64,000 nt of DNA from Bremerella sp. JC817. GTDB lineage: Bacteria > Planctomycetota > Planctomycetia > Pirellulales > Pirellulaceae. A program made the position numbers and the translations under genes. Below, piece after piece: positions 8,795 through 20,430 of this stretch; the first letter of the stretch is position 1, and every line of letters starts with the position of its first letter. The DNA lies in assembly GCF_040718835.1 (NCBI RefSeq), contig NZ_JBFEFG010000268.1, forward strand, positions 372,001 through 436,000, read 5' to 3'. The notes under the pieces were generated by a model. That model worked only from the letters and a program-made list of their open reading frames with translations. It searched no databases and was not told where the DNA came from.

Positions 8795-11323
8795 ATGGCT
8801 GGTTCTTCCATGAAATTGACTCGCCGCAGCGTGTTGCTTCTGCTTCTGTTGGTTTGCTTTGTTCCGATTCGAGCCGAAGCTGAGACGATTGAGGCCGACC
8901 TGCTTGTTGTTGGAGGAACCGAGTCGGGCTGTGCAGCCGCCGTGCAAGCGGCCCGGATGGGCGTCAAGCGTGTCGTGCTCGTGAATGACATCGAATGGTT
9001 GGGCGGACAATTCAGCGCGGAAGCGCTTGGGGCCATCGACGAAAACCGGGGCCATGGCTACGACGGAACCGTCCCCATCCCTCGCAGCGGAATCTTTCGC
9101 GACGTAATCGATGCGATCGAAGCGAAGAACGCGGGGCTATACGGCGGCGTTCAGCGGCCAGGCAATACGCGCGTCATCACCACCAGCCGCCCAGTGGTTT
9201 CCCAGCAGGTCTTTCGCGAGCTGTTAGCTCCTTACGAAAACTCTGGCCAGATTCAACGATTCTCCAACTACCAGGTTTCTTCTGTATTGAAGGAAGACAG
9301 CCGAGTGAAGGGGGTTCGGTTCAAATCGACTGCGAATGACTCGCCCTTGACCGTCCGCGCGGCGATCACCATCGATGCTTCGGACTGGGGCGACGTGATT
9401 AGGCTTTCGGGGGCTGGCTGGGATGTCGGCCTGGATGCTCGTCATGAATATGATGAGCCAAGTGCCCCGGAATCAGGCGAGCCCCGCACTGACATCAACC
9501 CGATCACCTGGTGCATGATCCTGGAAGAACAATCGAGTGAAACACGGATTGAACGGCCAGACGGCTACGACCCGCGATACTTCACCGGTAAATGGGGCTG
9601 GATCGATGAGAAGTTCGCCTACACATCGCGTCGCCTTGTCGACAGTAAAGGATTTGGCAAGATCGAAGGGCCAGATCTGTTGTTGATCAACACGCCGCCG
9701 ATCGACTATCCGCTCGATGTCTTCCCGGCTGATGTGGCTGCGGCACTCGAAAAGACAGAGCAGGGGGCATCACAAAAGTCGATCGTCGAGATGACTCCCC
9801 AGCAGCGGGCAATTGTCTTTGCCGACGCCAAGAATCATTCGCTCAAGTTTCTGTACTACTTACAGGATCGCTTTCCTAAGTTTCGTAAGATGGCCCTGAG
9901 CGATGAATTCGGAACGGCCGACAACTTGCCTCCCAAACCTTACATCCGCGAAAGCCTTCGCTTAGATGCTTTGCATGTGCTGCGCGAGCAAGAGGTCCTC
10001 GGGTTTCAGAACCGTTCGCACTACGCAACGGCGATGTTTCCAGATGCGGTTTTCTCGTGGCAGTTTGAACTCGACTTCCACCCAACGCACCGTTCATGGC
10101 TTACCGATCAGCTGGAGGCTGGACCATGGGAGGCCGATTTTCGCGGCAACCGAAGATTCGGGCGTGGCGGAACCGGTCGGGCAGTCTTCCCGCTGCGTAG
10201 CTTCGTCCCAAAGGGTATCGACGGGCTGCTCGGTGGGCAAAAGAACCTGGGCTACACCAGCATTGTCAGTTCTTCCTGTCGCCTGCACGATCAATCCATT
10301 CATGCTGGCCAGGCCAGCGGAGCCATCGCGGCGGTTTGCCTTCGCCATGAAGAGCAGCCTTCTGCCATCTGGGATCAGCGAGAGCGACTGGCCGAAATTT
10401 GGAATGGCCTCCTCGCCTCGGACCAGGGTGCCCCTCTCGCAATCTGGCCCTTCGCGGATGTCGATCCACTTGAGCCAGCGTTCGCCGCGATCCAGCAACT
10501 CGCCTTGCGACGACTCCTCCCGGTGGGACCCGCGAGTACCTACTTCGATGCCGACTCGCCAGCCACATCGGAATGGACAGAACAGATTCTTCTCAATGCC
10601 AAGGAACAAGGCTACGACCTTACCCCGCTTACTGCAGATCGCTTGACCGGAGGCCGACGCGACGTGGCAGTTGCGATTTGGAGGGTTCTTCAGCAGCAAC
10701 CAACGCCCCCTTGGAAACGTCAATCGAAACAAGATGCCGACTTGGATGGGCTGGTAGACGCGGAAGATGCGTTGCCTTTCACGGTCGGAACCGTTTCGTG
10801 GAGGAATGATCCTCGATTCGATGGCCTTGTTGACGAGACGATCCTCCAGCTTCCGGATTCGCAAGCGTTCGACTTTACGGGGAAGAGTTCTTCGCCACAC
10901 GCCGGATATCTGCCAGACATTGGCGAGAAGTTTGAGGCTGCTCGCGGCTATGGTTGGCAGGCAAACCTCACGAAAAATACGCGGCAGCGTGAAGACCAGC
11001 AGCGATCGCCGCGAAGCACGTTTGTGTTCACGCGATCGGTCGATACGTGGGAGCTTGTTCTGGCGAAGGGTCGTTACCGAGTGATCGGCTGCCTGGGCGA
11101 TGCCGGGCACGAACAAGCAGGACAGAACCTTTCCGTGGAAGGGGACATTGTCGCTGATCATATCGATACGGACGCAGGTTCGTTCTACGAGTTTGAAACG
11201 ACCGTCGATGTCAACGATGGCCGATTGACGCTGGTCTTAGGGAAGCCAATGTCCAAGACGAACACATGCATCAATTGGCTCGTGATCATTCCGGCCGATG
11301 AGGCTACGACAGGATCTCGTTGA
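8795..11323 (+). CDS. Exported FAD-dependent oxidoreductase with C-terminal calcium loop and sandwich domain
   Basis: 842 residues from ATG 8795, which has a GGAG 7 nt upstream and starts a signal peptide ([19 protein letters not shown], cleavage near RAEAE). The Rossmann dinucleotide motif follows at once: [20 protein letters not shown], typical of the FAD-dependent family PF12831. After the flavin domain (~40-600) comes a thrombospondin-3/dockerin-like calcium loop [16 protein letters not shown] and a C-terminal beta-sandwich resembling the xanthan-lyase-associated module ([14 protein letters not shown]). In planctomycetes such proteins sit among polysaccharide-use genes, but the substrate is unknown. 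The last 20 bp overlap the end of the convergent DUF1501 gene (11304-11323). Confidence 0.87.
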   Translation: MAGSSMKLTRRSVLLLLLLVCFVPIRAEAETIEADLLVVGGTESGCAAAVQAARMGVKRVVLVNDIEWLGGQFSAEALGAIDENRGHGYDGTVPIPRSGIFRDVIDAIEAKNAGLYGGVQRPGNTRVITTSRPVVSQQVFRELLAPYENSGQIQRFSNYQVSSVLKEDSRVKGVRFKSTANDSPLTVRAAITIDASDWGDVIRLSGAGWDVGLDARHEYDEPSAPESGEPRTDINPITWCMILEEQSSETRIERPDGYDPRYFTGKWGWIDEKFAYTSRRLVDSKGFGKIEGPDLLLINTPPIDYPLDVFPADVAAALEKTEQGASQKSIVEMTPQQRAIVFADAKNHSLKFLYYLQDRFPKFRKMALSDEFGTADNLPPKPYIRESLRLDALHVLREQEVLGFQNRSHYATAMFPDAVFSWQFELDFHPTHRSWLTDQLEAGPWEADFRGNRRFGRGGTGRAVFPLRSFVPKGIDGLLGGQKNLGYTSIVSSSCRLHDQSIHAGQASGAIAAVCLRHEEQPSAIWDQRERLAEIWNGLLASDQGAPLAIWPFADVDPLEPAFAAIQQLALRRLLPVGPASTYFDADSPATSEWTEQILLNAKEQGYDLTPLTADRLTGGRRDVAVAIWRVLQQQPTPPWKRQSKQDADLDGLVDAEDALPFTVGTVSWRNDPRFDGLVDETILQLPDSQAFDFTGKSSSPHAGYLPDIGEKFEAARGYGWQANLTKNTRQREDQQRSPRSTFVFTRSVDTWELVLAKGRYRVIGCLGDAGHEQAGQNLSVEGDIVADHIDTDAGSFYEFETTVDVNDGRLTLVLGKPMSKTNTCINWLVIIPADEATTGSR

Positions 11324-12827
11324 TAACGTGACCGTGCACATCGGTCAGGCGGCGTTCCAAGCCGTTGTAGTAATACGTCAATCGCTCGTGGTTCAGTCCG
11401 AGCAGGTGCAAGATGGTTGCATGGAAATCGTGCACGTCGATCACGTTTTCGGCTGCCTTGTAACCAAATTCGTCGGTCGCACCGAAGGTATATGGGGCTT
11501 TTACCCCGGCCCCGGCCAGCCAACAGGTAAAGCCTTCTGGATTGTGATCCCGTCCGCTGGCACCTTTCTGGAACGTCGGCATCCGGCCGAACTCCGTGCA
11601 CCAAACGACGAGGGTGTCTTCCAGAAGCCCGCGACGTTTCATGTCTTTCAGAAGCGCGGCGGTGGGCTGATCGAGCACCGGACCATGGACGCTGTATTGT
11701 TTCTCCAACGCTTTATGGCCGTCCCAGTTACTGACCCCTTCGCCTCCGGTCTGATAGGCCCCGTTGAACAGCTGCACAAATCGAACGCCTTGCTCGACCA
11801 GGCGACGGGCGAGAATACAATTGCGAGCATACGCCGCCTTCAAATGGTTCTCGGCATCGTCGGCGCCATACATTCGTAGCGTCTCGGCGCTTTCCGTCGA
11901 CAGATCACTTACTTCCGGCACCGCCATCTGCATGCGAGCGGCCAATTCGTAGCTGGCGATCCGCGCGGCGAGGTCGTTGTCGCCAGGGAAGCGTTCCAGA
12001 TGCCGAGCGTTTAAGGCATTCAGAAACTCTCGCGTTGCTTTGTCTTTCTCCGGGTCAACTGCCTCAGGCCGTTTCAAGTTGCGGATCGGATTGTTGGCGT
12101 TGAAGTCGGTTCCCTGGAAAGCAGCCGGAAGGAAGCCAGGTCCCCAGTTGTTGACCGACGCCTGAGGCGTTCCTCGCGGATCGGGAATCGCGACGTAGGC
12201 AGGCAGATTCTGATTGGAACTCCCTAAGGCATACGTTGCCCATGCTCCCATGCTGGGGAATCCATCAAGCGTGAAGCCCGTCGACATGAAGTTCTCGCCG
12301 GGTCCATGCGTGTTGGTCTTCCCGGTGACCGAATGCAAGAAGCAGATATCGTCCGCCAGTTCCCCCAGGTGCGGCACCAGGTCCGAGATCATTTTCCCAC
12401 TTTGGCCGCGCGGGCGGAACTTCCAGGGGCTTTTCGTCAGGTTCCCTTGCTGTCCTTGGAACGTCACCAGTTTATCGGCACCAGGCATCGGCTGGCCATG
12501 GCGGCGGATTAGCTCCGGTTTGTAATCGAAGGTATCGACATGGCTACATGCGCCAGAGCAAAAGATGACGATCACATTCTTTGCCGCGGCTGGCAAATGG
12601 GGGCTTCGCGGGGCGAATGGTTGCCCAGGGTCGATTTCCGGGCGGATGGGAGACAGCCCACCCACCGACCGCGCGCCTTCCGCCAACAATTGCTCTTCGG
12701 CCAGTAGCATCGAGAAAGCAATACTACCCAGTCCGGTGGCCGTCTGACCCAGAAACCGACGACGGTCCAGCAGGTGCATGCCAGGCGTCGGCTGAGCGTT
12801 GATCGGTTGCTGATGGCGACTAGCCAT
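11304..12827 (-). CDS. DUF1501 (sulfatase-like fold) Tat-exported protein
   Basis: 507 residues with a twin-arginine signal ([16 protein letters not shown]) followed by the DUF1501 domain, which shares the alkaline phosphatase/sulfatase fold ([20 protein letters not shown], and [17 protein letters not shown] near the C-terminus). DUF1501 proteins are nearly always encoded beside PSD1-family cytochromes in planctomycetes, as here: the gene starts 17 bp after the PSD1 stop and is surely in the same operon. Activity is experimentally unknown. The 3' end overlaps the convergent FAD oxidoreductase by 20 bp, with no room for separate terminators. Confidence 0.92.
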   Translation of the reverse strand: MASRHQQPINAQPTPGMHLLDRRRFLGQTATGLGSIAFSMLLAEEQLLAEGARSVGGLSPIRPEIDPGQPFAPRSPHLPAAAKNVIVIFCSGACSHVDTFDYKPELIRRHGQPMPGADKLVTFQGQQGNLTKSPWKFRPRGQSGKMISDLVPHLGELADDICFLHSVTGKTNTHGPGENFMSTGFTLDGFPSMGAWATYALGSSNQNLPAYVAIPDPRGTPQASVNNWGPGFLPAAFQGTDFNANNPIRNLKRPEAVDPEKDKATREFLNALNARHLERFPGDNDLAARIASYELAARMQMAVPEVSDLSTESAETLRMYGADDAENHLKAAYARNCILARRLVEQGVRFVQLFNGAYQTGGEGVSNWDGHKALEKQYSVHGPVLDQPTAALLKDMKRRGLLEDTLVVWCTEFGRMPTFQKGASGRDHNPEGFTCWLAGAGVKAPYTFGATDEFGYKAAENVIDVHDFHATILHLLGLNHERLTYYYNGLERRLTDVHGHVINEILS

Positions 12828-12844
12828 GACGTGTTGCCTGTTTG

Positions 12845-15800
12845 CTAGGGAATGAAGAGGAACTCGTTACTATTGAGCAGCGCCCGACAAAAAGCCGCGA
12901 GCCCTTCTTGCTTGATGAACTGCCGACTAAACGCCGCTTCTTCTGCCGATGGCGACCGGGAATAGCACAACTCGAACGCGAGGCGAACCTGACCGTCGGT
13001 CGTATTTGCTTCGGATTGCAGGCGTTGGCTGAACAGGTCGGCTTGTTGCAATAGGAAGGCGCTATTGAAAAGGTTTAGTGCTTGCAGCGGTGTCGTCGAA
13101 CGGGAACGTTTCGCGACGGACGTCGCCGCGTCGGGGCAATCGAGCAGGCCGAAGATCGCATCTTTCTCCATGCGGACTTTCGTCATATAGACCATACGCC
13201 TCCAGTCCTCTGGGCCAAACTGTTTCTTCGGGTGATAGTGACGCACGTTCTCGGCTTCAACCTCGAAGGCGCTGAAGCCCGGTCCTCCCATCGAATTATC
13301 GAGCACCCCGGTCACCGCCAAGATCGAATCGCGAATCGGTTCGGCTTCCATCCGGTGGGGTGGATAGCGCCAAAGAAGTCGCGTGGCGCCGTCGACTCGC
13401 AAACCTGCTTCGTCGGGCTGGCTTGCCTGCTGATAGGTTGCCGACTGCAGAATTAGCCGATGGATATGCTTCAGCGACCAACCATGGTCCATCAATTCCG
13501 CGGCCAGCCAATCGAGGAGCTCTGGATGTGATGCTTCAACGCCTGCCGCGCCAAAGTCGCTCGGGGTATCGACAAGACCAGTACCGAAATGGAATTGCCA
13601 GATCCGATTTACGATGACACGTGCAGTCAATGGGTTTTCGCGGGAAGCAATCCACTCTGCCAGTTTCTGGCGGCGAACTGTCTCGGGGCTGTCTGCGGCC
13701 AGCGCCAGATTCGCGAAGATCTCTGGGGCGTTCGGCAATACTTCCTCGCGTTTCTCCAGCGGCTCGCCTCGGTAAAGGCGATGCGTTGGGCCTGGCTGCT
13801 CGTAACGGCCAGCATAGGCTTCCCGTCGAGTGGTGGCCTGTTTTAATTCTTCCCTTGCCGCCAATAGCCTGGCGACCGCGGCCTTGGCAGCTTCCGACTT
13901 CTCGGAAGGCAGACTCTCGAAGTGATAACTGGGAATCAATTCGGGACTGGGAAGCGCCACGGGCAATCGATCGGATGAGTCGGCGATTATTTTCCATGTC
14001 CCCCCATCTACTGACGCTTCAATGCGATAATGGATGGCCAGCCGATCGTTGAATTGCCCTTCGCGATCGCGGGCCCATTCGATTCGGTCGATCGTCGTCG
14101 CTTGTGGCAGATCGATCTGAACCCATCCAGTGCGGCGGGTATCGGCGATCCAACTCCGGCGATTCGAGAACTGCCCATCGTTGATGTGCTTCAACTGATG
14201 AATTTCATAGCCGGGCAAAGTTCCTGACGCTGTCGCCACCGCGCCTTCGCTCGCCAATGCAACATTGCGATCGCCGGAGAAGATTGCCAGTTCATCGATA
14301 CAAGGTTGCATCCCACCGATGGTGTCTTCAATCACGAAGCGTACCGAACGCGTTTCGATCGGGTGAAGATGTTCGACATTGCCAATCGCCCGAACAGGTT
14401 CGCGGAAGAATGGCTTGGGAGGGGTCGGCCCTGCGGAATCGCGGATGTGTTCCAATACCAACACGTCTGCGGTTAAAGCGGTACCGGTCATCCCGCCGAC
14501 GAGAAGAATCTGATCGTCCTTGTCGAGGGTGACCAGGCCTGCGTCGAAGAATCCGCTCCACATCGGTTCGCTCTTGAGCTGTAAATCGCCGTTGGCAAAC
14601 TGTTGCTGGTTGACGATCGCGACGACTTCCCAATCTTCCTTTGTCGCCGGATTGCCATCACGGTCGATAACGTATCGGGCGTCCTGGCAATGCGTGGTGT
14701 ATCCGCAGCCCCACGAAAGCCAAAGGCGAAATTGTCCCTTGGTAGCGGGCGCCCACGAGATGACCGGGACGCCTGGTTGATGCTTCCACCAGGAATACTT
14801 GCCTCCGCTCACATTCAGCGAACGTAACTCGTCCCCAAGGTCACTGGCCCGACCACGCTCAGTGCCGGGAAGGTTCGTTCCGTTGCCGACGGCGTTGACC
14901 AGGTGCTTCACCTTTTCGCCAGCGATTTCGGGATTGTCGTCCAGCATGACGAAACGACTGGTCGGTCGCTGCGGAAGGAGATGTTCCAGTTCGCCTTCCA
15001 GCTGGACGATCTCGGCACGAAGCTGCTCGGCAAGCTTTTGCTGTTCGGCAGTGAAGGGGAGGGGAGTGTCAGCATGGCGAACCCCAGAGAAGATCGCCTG
15101 CATCGAGTAGTAATCGGTCTGCAGAATCGGATCGAACTTGTGATTATGGCACCGGGCACATCCCATCGTCAGTCCGAGGAAGGCGGTCCCGGCGGTGTTA
15201 ACGATGTCGTCCAGTTCGTTCTGGCGCTGCATCAAGGTGAGATTGATGTCAGGACTTTTGACTTGATCGTAAGGTCCTGCCACCAGGAAGCCGAGGCCGA
15301 CGGGGCTTCCGAAACTGTCGCCCGCAATCTGTTCACGAATGAATTGATCGTACGGTTTATCGGCATTCAACGAATCGATTACGTAATCGCGATATCGCCA
15401 GGCGTTAGGGCGTTCGCGATTCGTTTCAAAACCGTGCGTTTCGGCGAAGCGGACCAGATCGAGCCAATGCGATGCCCACCGCTCGCCAAAGTGCGGACTG
15501 GCGAGCATCGTTTCAATCCACTTCTCCGTGGCGGCAGAATCTTCGCTGTCGGCGTAGGCAGCCACTTCTTCAGGTGTTGGAGGCAAGCCAAGCACATCGA
15601 GAGAGAATCGCCGAGCGAGCGTTCTGCGATCGGCTCGTTCGCTCGGATTGAGCCCGTTTGCCTCGAGCTTTGCCAGGATGAAGCGATCGATCGGAGTTGT
15701 GCCCCAGTCACTTTCCACCTCGGGGACACTCGGACGCTTGACCGGTTGAAAAGCCCAGTGGTCTGTCGTCCGTTTCTCGATTTCCATCGAGCCTGCCGGA

Positions 15801-16183
15801 CCCGGCCAGGAGGCACCTTGATCGATCCAGGCTCGTAGCAACCCGATTTGTTCCGAGGAAAGCGCATCCTCTTCTTCCGGCGGCATTCGCAAGTCCGCCT
15901 CAAGCCCTGCCACGAGGCGAATCAGATGGCTCTCGGCGCTCTTGCCAGGCACGATTCCTGGTTCGCCTGAGTCACCACCACGAATGACCGCAGCCTTTCG
16001 ATCTAGCCTCAGATTGCCTTCCTGTGTGAACTCACCATGGCAGTCGTGGCACTTCGCCCGCAGAATCGGCGCGATGTCGGACTCGAATTGAATCGTCTTC
16101 TTCGCGGCGGGAGGTAACTCGGCGGCGAACGCATGTGGAACGCATACGAGGAGGGCGCCGATAATCAGGCAGGAACGAACCAT
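12845..16183 (-). CDS. PSCyt1-PSCyt2-PSD1 planctomycete cytochrome c protein with F5/8C-like insert
   Basis: 1112 residues, ATG 16183 with AAGG 7 nt upstream and a signal peptide. The order is: PSCyt1 (residues ~35-130) with one c-type haem motif CHDCH; PSCyt2/DUF1549 (~165-370, [16 protein letters not shown]) with a second motif CARCH ([13 protein letters not shown]); a discoidin/F5-8C-like module (~650-750, [21 protein letters not shown]); and PSD1/DUF1553 (~860-1100, [21 protein letters not shown]). These proteins are periplasmic or paryphoplasmic, and the partner of the Tat-exported DUF1501 protein encoded next. Electron transfer to or from an exported substrate oxidation is the usual guess. 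The discoidin insert suggests binding to sugar or surface polymer. Confidence 0.92.
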   Translation of the reverse strand: MVRSCLIIGALLVCVPHAFAAELPPAAKKTIQFESDIAPILRAKCHDCHGEFTQEGNLRLDRKAAVIRGGDSGEPGIVPGKSAESHLIRLVAGLEADLRMPPEEEDALSSEQIGLLRAWIDQGASWPGPAGSMEIEKRTTDHWAFQPVKRPSVPEVESDWGTTPIDRFILAKLEANGLNPSERADRRTLARRFSLDVLGLPPTPEEVAAYADSEDSAATEKWIETMLASPHFGERWASHWLDLVRFAETHGFETNRERPNAWRYRDYVIDSLNADKPYDQFIREQIAGDSFGSPVGLGFLVAGPYDQVKSPDINLTLMQRQNELDDIVNTAGTAFLGLTMGCARCHNHKFDPILQTDYYSMQAIFSGVRHADTPLPFTAEQQKLAEQLRAEIVQLEGELEHLLPQRPTSRFVMLDDNPEIAGEKVKHLVNAVGNGTNLPGTERGRASDLGDELRSLNVSGGKYSWWKHQPGVPVISWAPATKGQFRLWLSWGCGYTTHCQDARYVIDRDGNPATKEDWEVVAIVNQQQFANGDLQLKSEPMWSGFFDAGLVTLDKDDQILLVGGMTGTALTADVLVLEHIRDSAGPTPPKPFFREPVRAIGNVEHLHPIETRSVRFVIEDTIGGMQPCIDELAIFSGDRNVALASEGAVATASGTLPGYEIHQLKHINDGQFSNRRSWIADTRRTGWVQIDLPQATTIDRIEWARDREGQFNDRLAIHYRIEASVDGGTWKIIADSSDRLPVALPSPELIPSYHFESLPSEKSEAAKAAVARLLAAREELKQATTRREAYAGRYEQPGPTHRLYRGEPLEKREEVLPNAPEIFANLALAADSPETVRRQKLAEWIASRENPLTARVIVNRIWQFHFGTGLVDTPSDFGAAGVEASHPELLDWLAAELMDHGWSLKHIHRLILQSATYQQASQPDEAGLRVDGATRLLWRYPPHRMEAEPIRDSILAVTGVLDNSMGGPGFSAFEVEAENVRHYHPKKQFGPEDWRRMVYMTKVRMEKDAIFGLLDCPDAATSVAKRSRSTTPLQALNLFNSAFLLQQADLFSQRLQSEANTTDGQVRLAFELCYSRSPSAEEAAFSRQFIKQEGLAAFCRALLNSNEFLFIP

Positions 16184-16354
16184 GATGTGGCCTTGAGTGT
16201 TCGTTGTTGGGCAGGAAACGAGACGCTGGCGGACGCATCATCTCGCGATGACGCCCCTTCGCCAGACATGCCATCAGGCAACCACAGGTGGGATTCCTAA
16301 GAATAGCATTGACGCTGGTCTCGAATCAACTGAAATCGTTGCACCAGCCGATGC

Positions 16355-17242
16355 TCAGAGCGATGAAGTTTCCCCTGGAACCGCTTCGGGCAACATCAGA
16401 ACGGAGCCCCAGAAAAAGCAAATTGCACCGATCAGCGTGAAGCAGACCGACGCGGTTTCTTGCCACGGTCCTGAATCTCCGGGCAGCACAATGGCGAGCA
16501 CTGCCGAGATCAGAAAGCCGATGCAGCCCAACAGGTTTACGAAGACCACCCACCACGAGAGATCTTCTATCTCCCACTTCCAATAGGCGTGGGCGGCTTC
16601 GATAAAGGCGAGGTAGCCCGAGGCCATGAACAAGATCGATCCCAGGATATTAGGAACCCAGATCAGAACATCTTGTTGCTGCCAACCGAGCGAAGGCATC
16701 ATGCCGTCAAACGTGTTCACGTTAAAGAGCACCGTCCCGATGAACTGGAGAAAGCAACTCAGCCAACCAAGGTCGCCAGGCTTCCAACCGATCCACGTAG
16801 TCCGCTGCGGCGTCGACGGTTGATCGCCTGGAATTGGATCAGCATTCGCGGCTTGAAACAGTTGAAGATATGCCGCGGTCGTAAACGGAATCGAACCCAG
16901 GAAAAAGATCAGTCCAGCCTCGCTCTTGGCCAGACCGATGGCTTGCGTCCATTCCGGCCACAAGCTCACGCTACTTCCCAAGGCAAACAAACTGGCACCC
17001 AAGGCGAAGATTATGCCGATCCACCAATTCAATTCGCCAGGCATCCATGCTGCTTTAATTAACGTTCGCAGCAAGGAATGCGAATGCTGTGTTTCGGGAT
17101 GGGCAAGTCGTTTCCGATGATGCCGCGAACGCCACCGGCGCACCCGTCCCAGTCGATCGTGAAACAATCGAAAGGTGATGAACGGGTGCGGTCCGCGCTG
17201 CTCGACGCAGTGCAGTTGATTGGCTTCGTCCGAAGAAGTCAT
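16355..17242 (-). CDS. Multi-pass membrane protein downstream of glutamate decarboxylase
   Basis: 295 residues; a ~65-residue basic, His-rich cytoplasmic N-terminus is followed by about six to seven hydrophobic helices (WWIGIIFALGASLFALGSSV, SEAGLIFFLGSIPFTTAAYL, WVPNILGSILFMASGYLAFI, WWVVFVNLLGCIGFLISAVL, TASVCFTLIGAICFFWGSVL). The repeated xxLGSixF pattern recalls YrhK-like small membrane domains duplicated in tandem, but I am not certain of the family. It begins 12 bp after the decarboxylase stop, so it is co-transcribed. It does not resemble the GadC glutamate/GABA antiporter (which has about 12 helices). Function is unknown; a role in the same acid or GABA response is an inference from context. 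Confidence 0.75.
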   Translation of the reverse strand: MTSSDEANQLHCVEQRGPHPFITFRLFHDRLGRVRRWRSRHHRKRLAHPETQHSHSLLRTLIKAAWMPGELNWWIGIIFALGASLFALGSSVSLWPEWTQAIGLAKSEAGLIFFLGSIPFTTAAYLQLFQAANADPIPGDQPSTPQRTTWIGWKPGDLGWLSCFLQFIGTVLFNVNTFDGMMPSLGWQQQDVLIWVPNILGSILFMASGYLAFIEAAHAYWKWEIEDLSWWVVFVNLLGCIGFLISAVLAIVLPGDSGPWQETASVCFTLIGAICFFWGSVLMLPEAVPGETSSL

Positions 17243-17254
17243 GCTCGGCAGTGA

Positions 17255-18652
17255 TTAGTGATGAAAGCCCGAGGCTTCCTCTTCCGTGAGAGGGGCCTGG
17301 ATCGGATGCTGCTTGAAGTAGTCGAGTGCCTCGCGCATGTCTTTCAGCAGCAGGCTTGCCAGATCGCGGCTGACCCCGTGCCGAACCAGAATTCGCTGAA
17401 TCGCCAGGTCGTCGCGATTAGGCGGCAGCGAGTAGGCAGGGACCTGCCATCCGCGCGTCCGCAATCGATCGGCCAGATCGTAGAGCGTGAAGCCAGGTTT
17501 GGCGTCGTCCTTCAGCTTCCAACATAAGGCCGGAATGCCTTCGTGCATCTTTCCGTCGTAGATTACCTCGAACAGGCCCATCTTCTCGATCTCAGTCGCC
17601 AGGAACTGCGCCGTCTCGTAGCAGGCCGTGTGGATCTTGCGATAGCCTTCCTTGCCCAGTCGCAGGAAGTTGTAGTACTGACAAACAATCTGTCCGCCAG
17701 GACGCGAAAAGTTCAAGGCGATGTCACGCATGTTGCCTCCCAGGTAATTCACCCAGAAGACCAGCTCTTCCGGCAAATCGGCTTCCTCACGCCAGATCAC
17801 CCAGCCAGCACCCAGCGGAGCTAAACCGAACTTGTGGCCGGAACTGTTGATCGATTTCACGCGCGGCAGACGGAAGTCCCAGACGACGTCTGGGGCACAG
17901 AACGGCGCCAGAAAGCCACCGCTGGCCGCATCGACGTGAATCGGAATATCCCAGCCCTTGTCTTCCTGCAGTTTATCGAGTGCGGCGGCGAGTTCCTCTA
18001 CCGGTTCATACTGACAAGTGAACGTGACACCCAGCGTCGGTACGACACCGATCGTGTTTTCGTCGCAATATTTGACCGCTTCTTCCGCCGTCAAAATCAG
18101 ACGGTCACCTTCCATAGGGATCTCGCGGTGTTCGATATCCCAATAGCGAGTGAACTTGTGCCAGCATACCTGAACCGGACCGGTCACCAGGTTCGGCTTA
18201 TCGATTGGCTTGCCAGCGGCCTTTTGCTTGGCTTCCCAGCGACGTTTCATCGCCATGCCACCCAGCATTGCGGCTTCGCTGGAACCGGTCGTCGAACAGC
18301 CAACCGCGGAGGCCTCGACCGGCGAGTTCCAAAGATCGGCCAGCATGTGGACACAGCGCGATTCAATCTCTGCGGTCTGAGGATATTCGTCCTTGTCGAC
18401 CATGTTCTTGTCCAGGCACTCTTCCATGAGCTTGTGAATCTCAGGCTCGAGCCAGGTCTGGCAAAAAGTCGCCAGGTTTTGCCGCGAGTTGCCATCGAGC
18501 ATCAACTCGTCATGCACGACCGAATAGACGTGACGTGGATCGCGCTCGGCATGCGGGAACTTGTACTTCGGCATGCGCGACGAAAGATCGCTCGATGCGT
18601 AGATATCGTCGTCGACGAGTTCACGGAGTTTCTTCTTCGCGTGCAATGCCAT
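17255..18652 (-). CDS. gadB: Glutamate decarboxylase (PLP-dependent, GadB type)
   Basis: 465 residues from ATG 18652 (GAGG 9 nt upstream), the usual length for bacterial GadB (466); the frame is open 37 codons further upstream but without family similarity. Converts L-glutamate to GABA and CO2, consuming a proton. The PLP lysine is Lys274 in [10 protein letters not shown], next to [10 protein letters not shown] that stacks and pairs with the cofactor. The protein ends ASGFHH, keeping the C-terminal histidine region that in E. coli GadB closes the active site at neutral pH, so a pH-gated cytoplasmic enzyme is plausible. It forms an operon with the membrane protein at 16355. No GadC antiporter or GABA aminotransferase is adjacent. 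Confidence 0.95.
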   Translation of the reverse strand: MALHAKKKLRELVDDDIYASSDLSSRMPKYKFPHAERDPRHVYSVVHDELMLDGNSRQNLATFCQTWLEPEIHKLMEECLDKNMVDKDEYPQTAEIESRCVHMLADLWNSPVEASAVGCSTTGSSEAAMLGGMAMKRRWEAKQKAAGKPIDKPNLVTGPVQVCWHKFTRYWDIEHREIPMEGDRLILTAEEAVKYCDENTIGVVPTLGVTFTCQYEPVEELAAALDKLQEDKGWDIPIHVDAASGGFLAPFCAPDVVWDFRLPRVKSINSSGHKFGLAPLGAGWVIWREEADLPEELVFWVNYLGGNMRDIALNFSRPGGQIVCQYYNFLRLGKEGYRKIHTACYETAQFLATEIEKMGLFEVIYDGKMHEGIPALCWKLKDDAKPGFTLYDLADRLRTRGWQVPAYSLPPNRDDLAIQRILVRHGVSRDLASLLLKDMREALDYFKQHPIQAPLTEEEASGFHH

Positions 18653-19309
18653 TGCTTCTACCTCGTAGTCAGTAAGGAAAAACGCGCCGAAGCTTCGGTC
18701 ACGCCGGGTTGAGTTGGAGCGCGTTTGCTGGATGCAGAATAGCGAAACTTGGAATGACGACAAAACTTGATGCCAAAACTCGTGTCATTTCGATCGCGAT
18801 CCAACCCAACTCCGCCAAACCCTAGCCTACTGTTTCGGCTAGACCCGGCCTGAAGAACGAATCATCTCTGATTTACCCGCATCTCTGGTCGACGGCGCGT
18901 CATCCGCGCAATCGGTATCAACCGCCTTGCTGCGGCAGGCAGGACTCGCTGTGGGCTTTTCTGCCGTCCCAAAGTGGCCCACAACGGCACTCTGACCGCC
19001 CAGAATCAAAACTGGATATCCTATTCACCTGAAAACTTCACGAATCATGAACCGGATTGTTTGGCAACATCTTTGATTCGTCGGCAAACAGGTGTTTTTG
19101 CCACTGGATTAACGTTTCGTGAATAGATCGCGTGGTTGCCGACTTTTCAATGGACATCTGACCGCAGGCGGATAAATTATCCACCAACGGCATTCGACGT
19201 GGGTTGGTGCATTTCATTCTGCCTCGAATTGGATCATCTATCCGCTCGGTGCCGCTACCGTCCTCATTCGCGTATTTGTTTGGAAGAGTCAGAAGACATG
19301 GAGTTCCCG
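18653..19309. promoter_or_regulatory. Divergent regulatory gap between gadB and the DUF1559 operon
   Basis: 657 bp with no gene I can support. It contains several dyads: GGATAAATTATCC at 19170-19182 (perfect GGAT-N5-ATCC), GGATATCCTATTC at 19014-19026 (one mismatch to the same pattern), TTCACGAA (19037-19044) matched by its complement TTCGTGAA (19116-19123), and GGCAAA/TTTGCC (19083-19088 / 19097-19102). These would lie upstream of the DUF1559 gene and suggest regulated transcription. No tRNA or sRNA structure was recognised. Confidence 0.4.
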
Positions 19310-20329
19310 ATGAAAGTATCCAAGTCCGGCAATCTCGCAGTACCTCGTCGACGCAGTGCGTTCACGCTCGTCGAGCTTCTCGTTGTCATCGCGATCATTG
19401 GCGTACTGATCGCATTGCTGCTTCCAGCAGTGCAGCAAGCCCGAGAGGCGGCTCGACGTATGGATTGTGCCAATCGCATGAAGCAATTGCAGCTGGCGAT
19501 CCACAACTACCACGACACCTTCCTGTCGTTTCCGTCCGGGGTGATCAACAACCGAGGCGACAACCCCAATGGGGCGCACGGAAGTGGAACGCCGGCGATT
19601 GGCGGGTCGTGGAGCTTGTTGATTCTTTCGCATATCGAACAAAGCGCGCTGCACGATCAATTCATGGTCATCGCCCAGTCGGAAGTCGAAGTAGCCGACT
19701 GGCTCGGTAACGGCCGCTACACCAGCCAAGGCATGAACGTGGGATCCGAGCAGTTGGATGCGATGCTTTGCCCATCCCATCCGACCACATCCGAAAAGCT
19801 TGCCAATGGCACCGGACTGGAAGATTTGGCGCGTGGAAACTACGTCGCCTGTTACGGCAAGGCGGGCTATGGGGCGGTGCATACGAACAATGGTGACGAA
19901 GGAGGCGTGTTCGGAAACAACTCTGGCTTCAGCATGCGAGATGTCACCGATGGCACCGCCAACACGATCTCGTTGAGCGAACTTCAGTTCCGCCTCCCCA
20001 GCGGCACCGGTCCTTCGTACCAGGACTCGCGTGGCGTCTGGGCTTACGGTGCGATGGGCGCGGCCTGTTTCAGCACAAAGACCGGACCCAACAGCACCAC
20101 GCCAGATGGTGTGTGGGGTTGCCGCAACTTCCCGGAAGAAGGCATGCCCTGCACGCAGATCGGCAGCCCCTATACCGAGATGTACTCGGCGGCTCGTGGC
20201 TATCACCCAGGGGGCGTAATGGGAGCCATGACCGACGGTTCGGTCCGCTTCTTCAGCGAAACGGTTGACCTGGCCATCTGGCAGGCTCTTGGTTCTCGCG
20301 GCGGCCGTGAAGTGGTCGAACTGCCGTAA
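19310..20329 (+). CDS. DUF1559 pseudopilin-like protein (copy 2)
   Basis: 339 residues from ATG 19310, chosen because GGAG lies 6 nt upstream; ATG 19298 is an alternative four codons earlier. The leader SGNLAVPRRRSA precedes the prepilin-type motif FTLVELLVVIAIIGV and DUF1559 domain, ending with the H-x9-DG signature (HPGGVMGAMT-DG). The first ~45 mature residues are nearly identical to the other two copies. It leads an apparent operon with a lipoprotein, a His-rich membrane protein and a TPR membrane protein. DUF1559 next to a small lipoprotein is a frequent planctomycete pairing. Confidence 0.92.
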   Translation: MKVSKSGNLAVPRRRSAFTLVELLVVIAIIGVLIALLLPAVQQAREAARRMDCANRMKQLQLAIHNYHDTFLSFPSGVINNRGDNPNGAHGSGTPAIGGSWSLLILSHIEQSALHDQFMVIAQSEVEVADWLGNGRYTSQGMNVGSEQLDAMLCPSHPTTSEKLANGTGLEDLARGNYVACYGKAGYGAVHTNNGDEGGVFGNNSGFSMRDVTDGTANTISLSELQFRLPSGTGPSYQDSRGVWAYGAMGAACFSTKTGPNSTTPDGVWGCRNFPEEGMPCTQIGSPYTEMYSAARGYHPGGVMGAMTDGSVRFFSETVDLAIWQALGSRGGREVVELP

Positions 20330-20345
20330 CGTCGACGCACCCTCT

Positions 20346-20378
20346 CGGCGGACGTCCCTTGCGCGAAGGTGTCCGCCG
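20346..20378. terminator. Intra-operon hairpin between DUF1559 and lipoprotein
   Basis: CGGCGGAC (20346-20353) pairs with GTCCGCCG (20371-20378), with an inner CCTT/AAGG stem (20357-20360 / 20366-20369). The stem is G+C-rich but not followed by a U-tract, so it looks more like a processing or attenuating hairpin than a full terminator; it may set unequal expression of the two genes. Confidence 0.5.
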
Positions 20379-20430
20379 GGATTGATTGTGATCTGTAATA
20401 TCTGGAACTCCAACCTGCCGTGAATTCACC

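Noticed and set aside
16197..16586. Plus-strand frame between the PSD1 and membrane protein genes
   Set aside because: It overlaps the 3' end of the membrane protein in antisense and shows no protein features.
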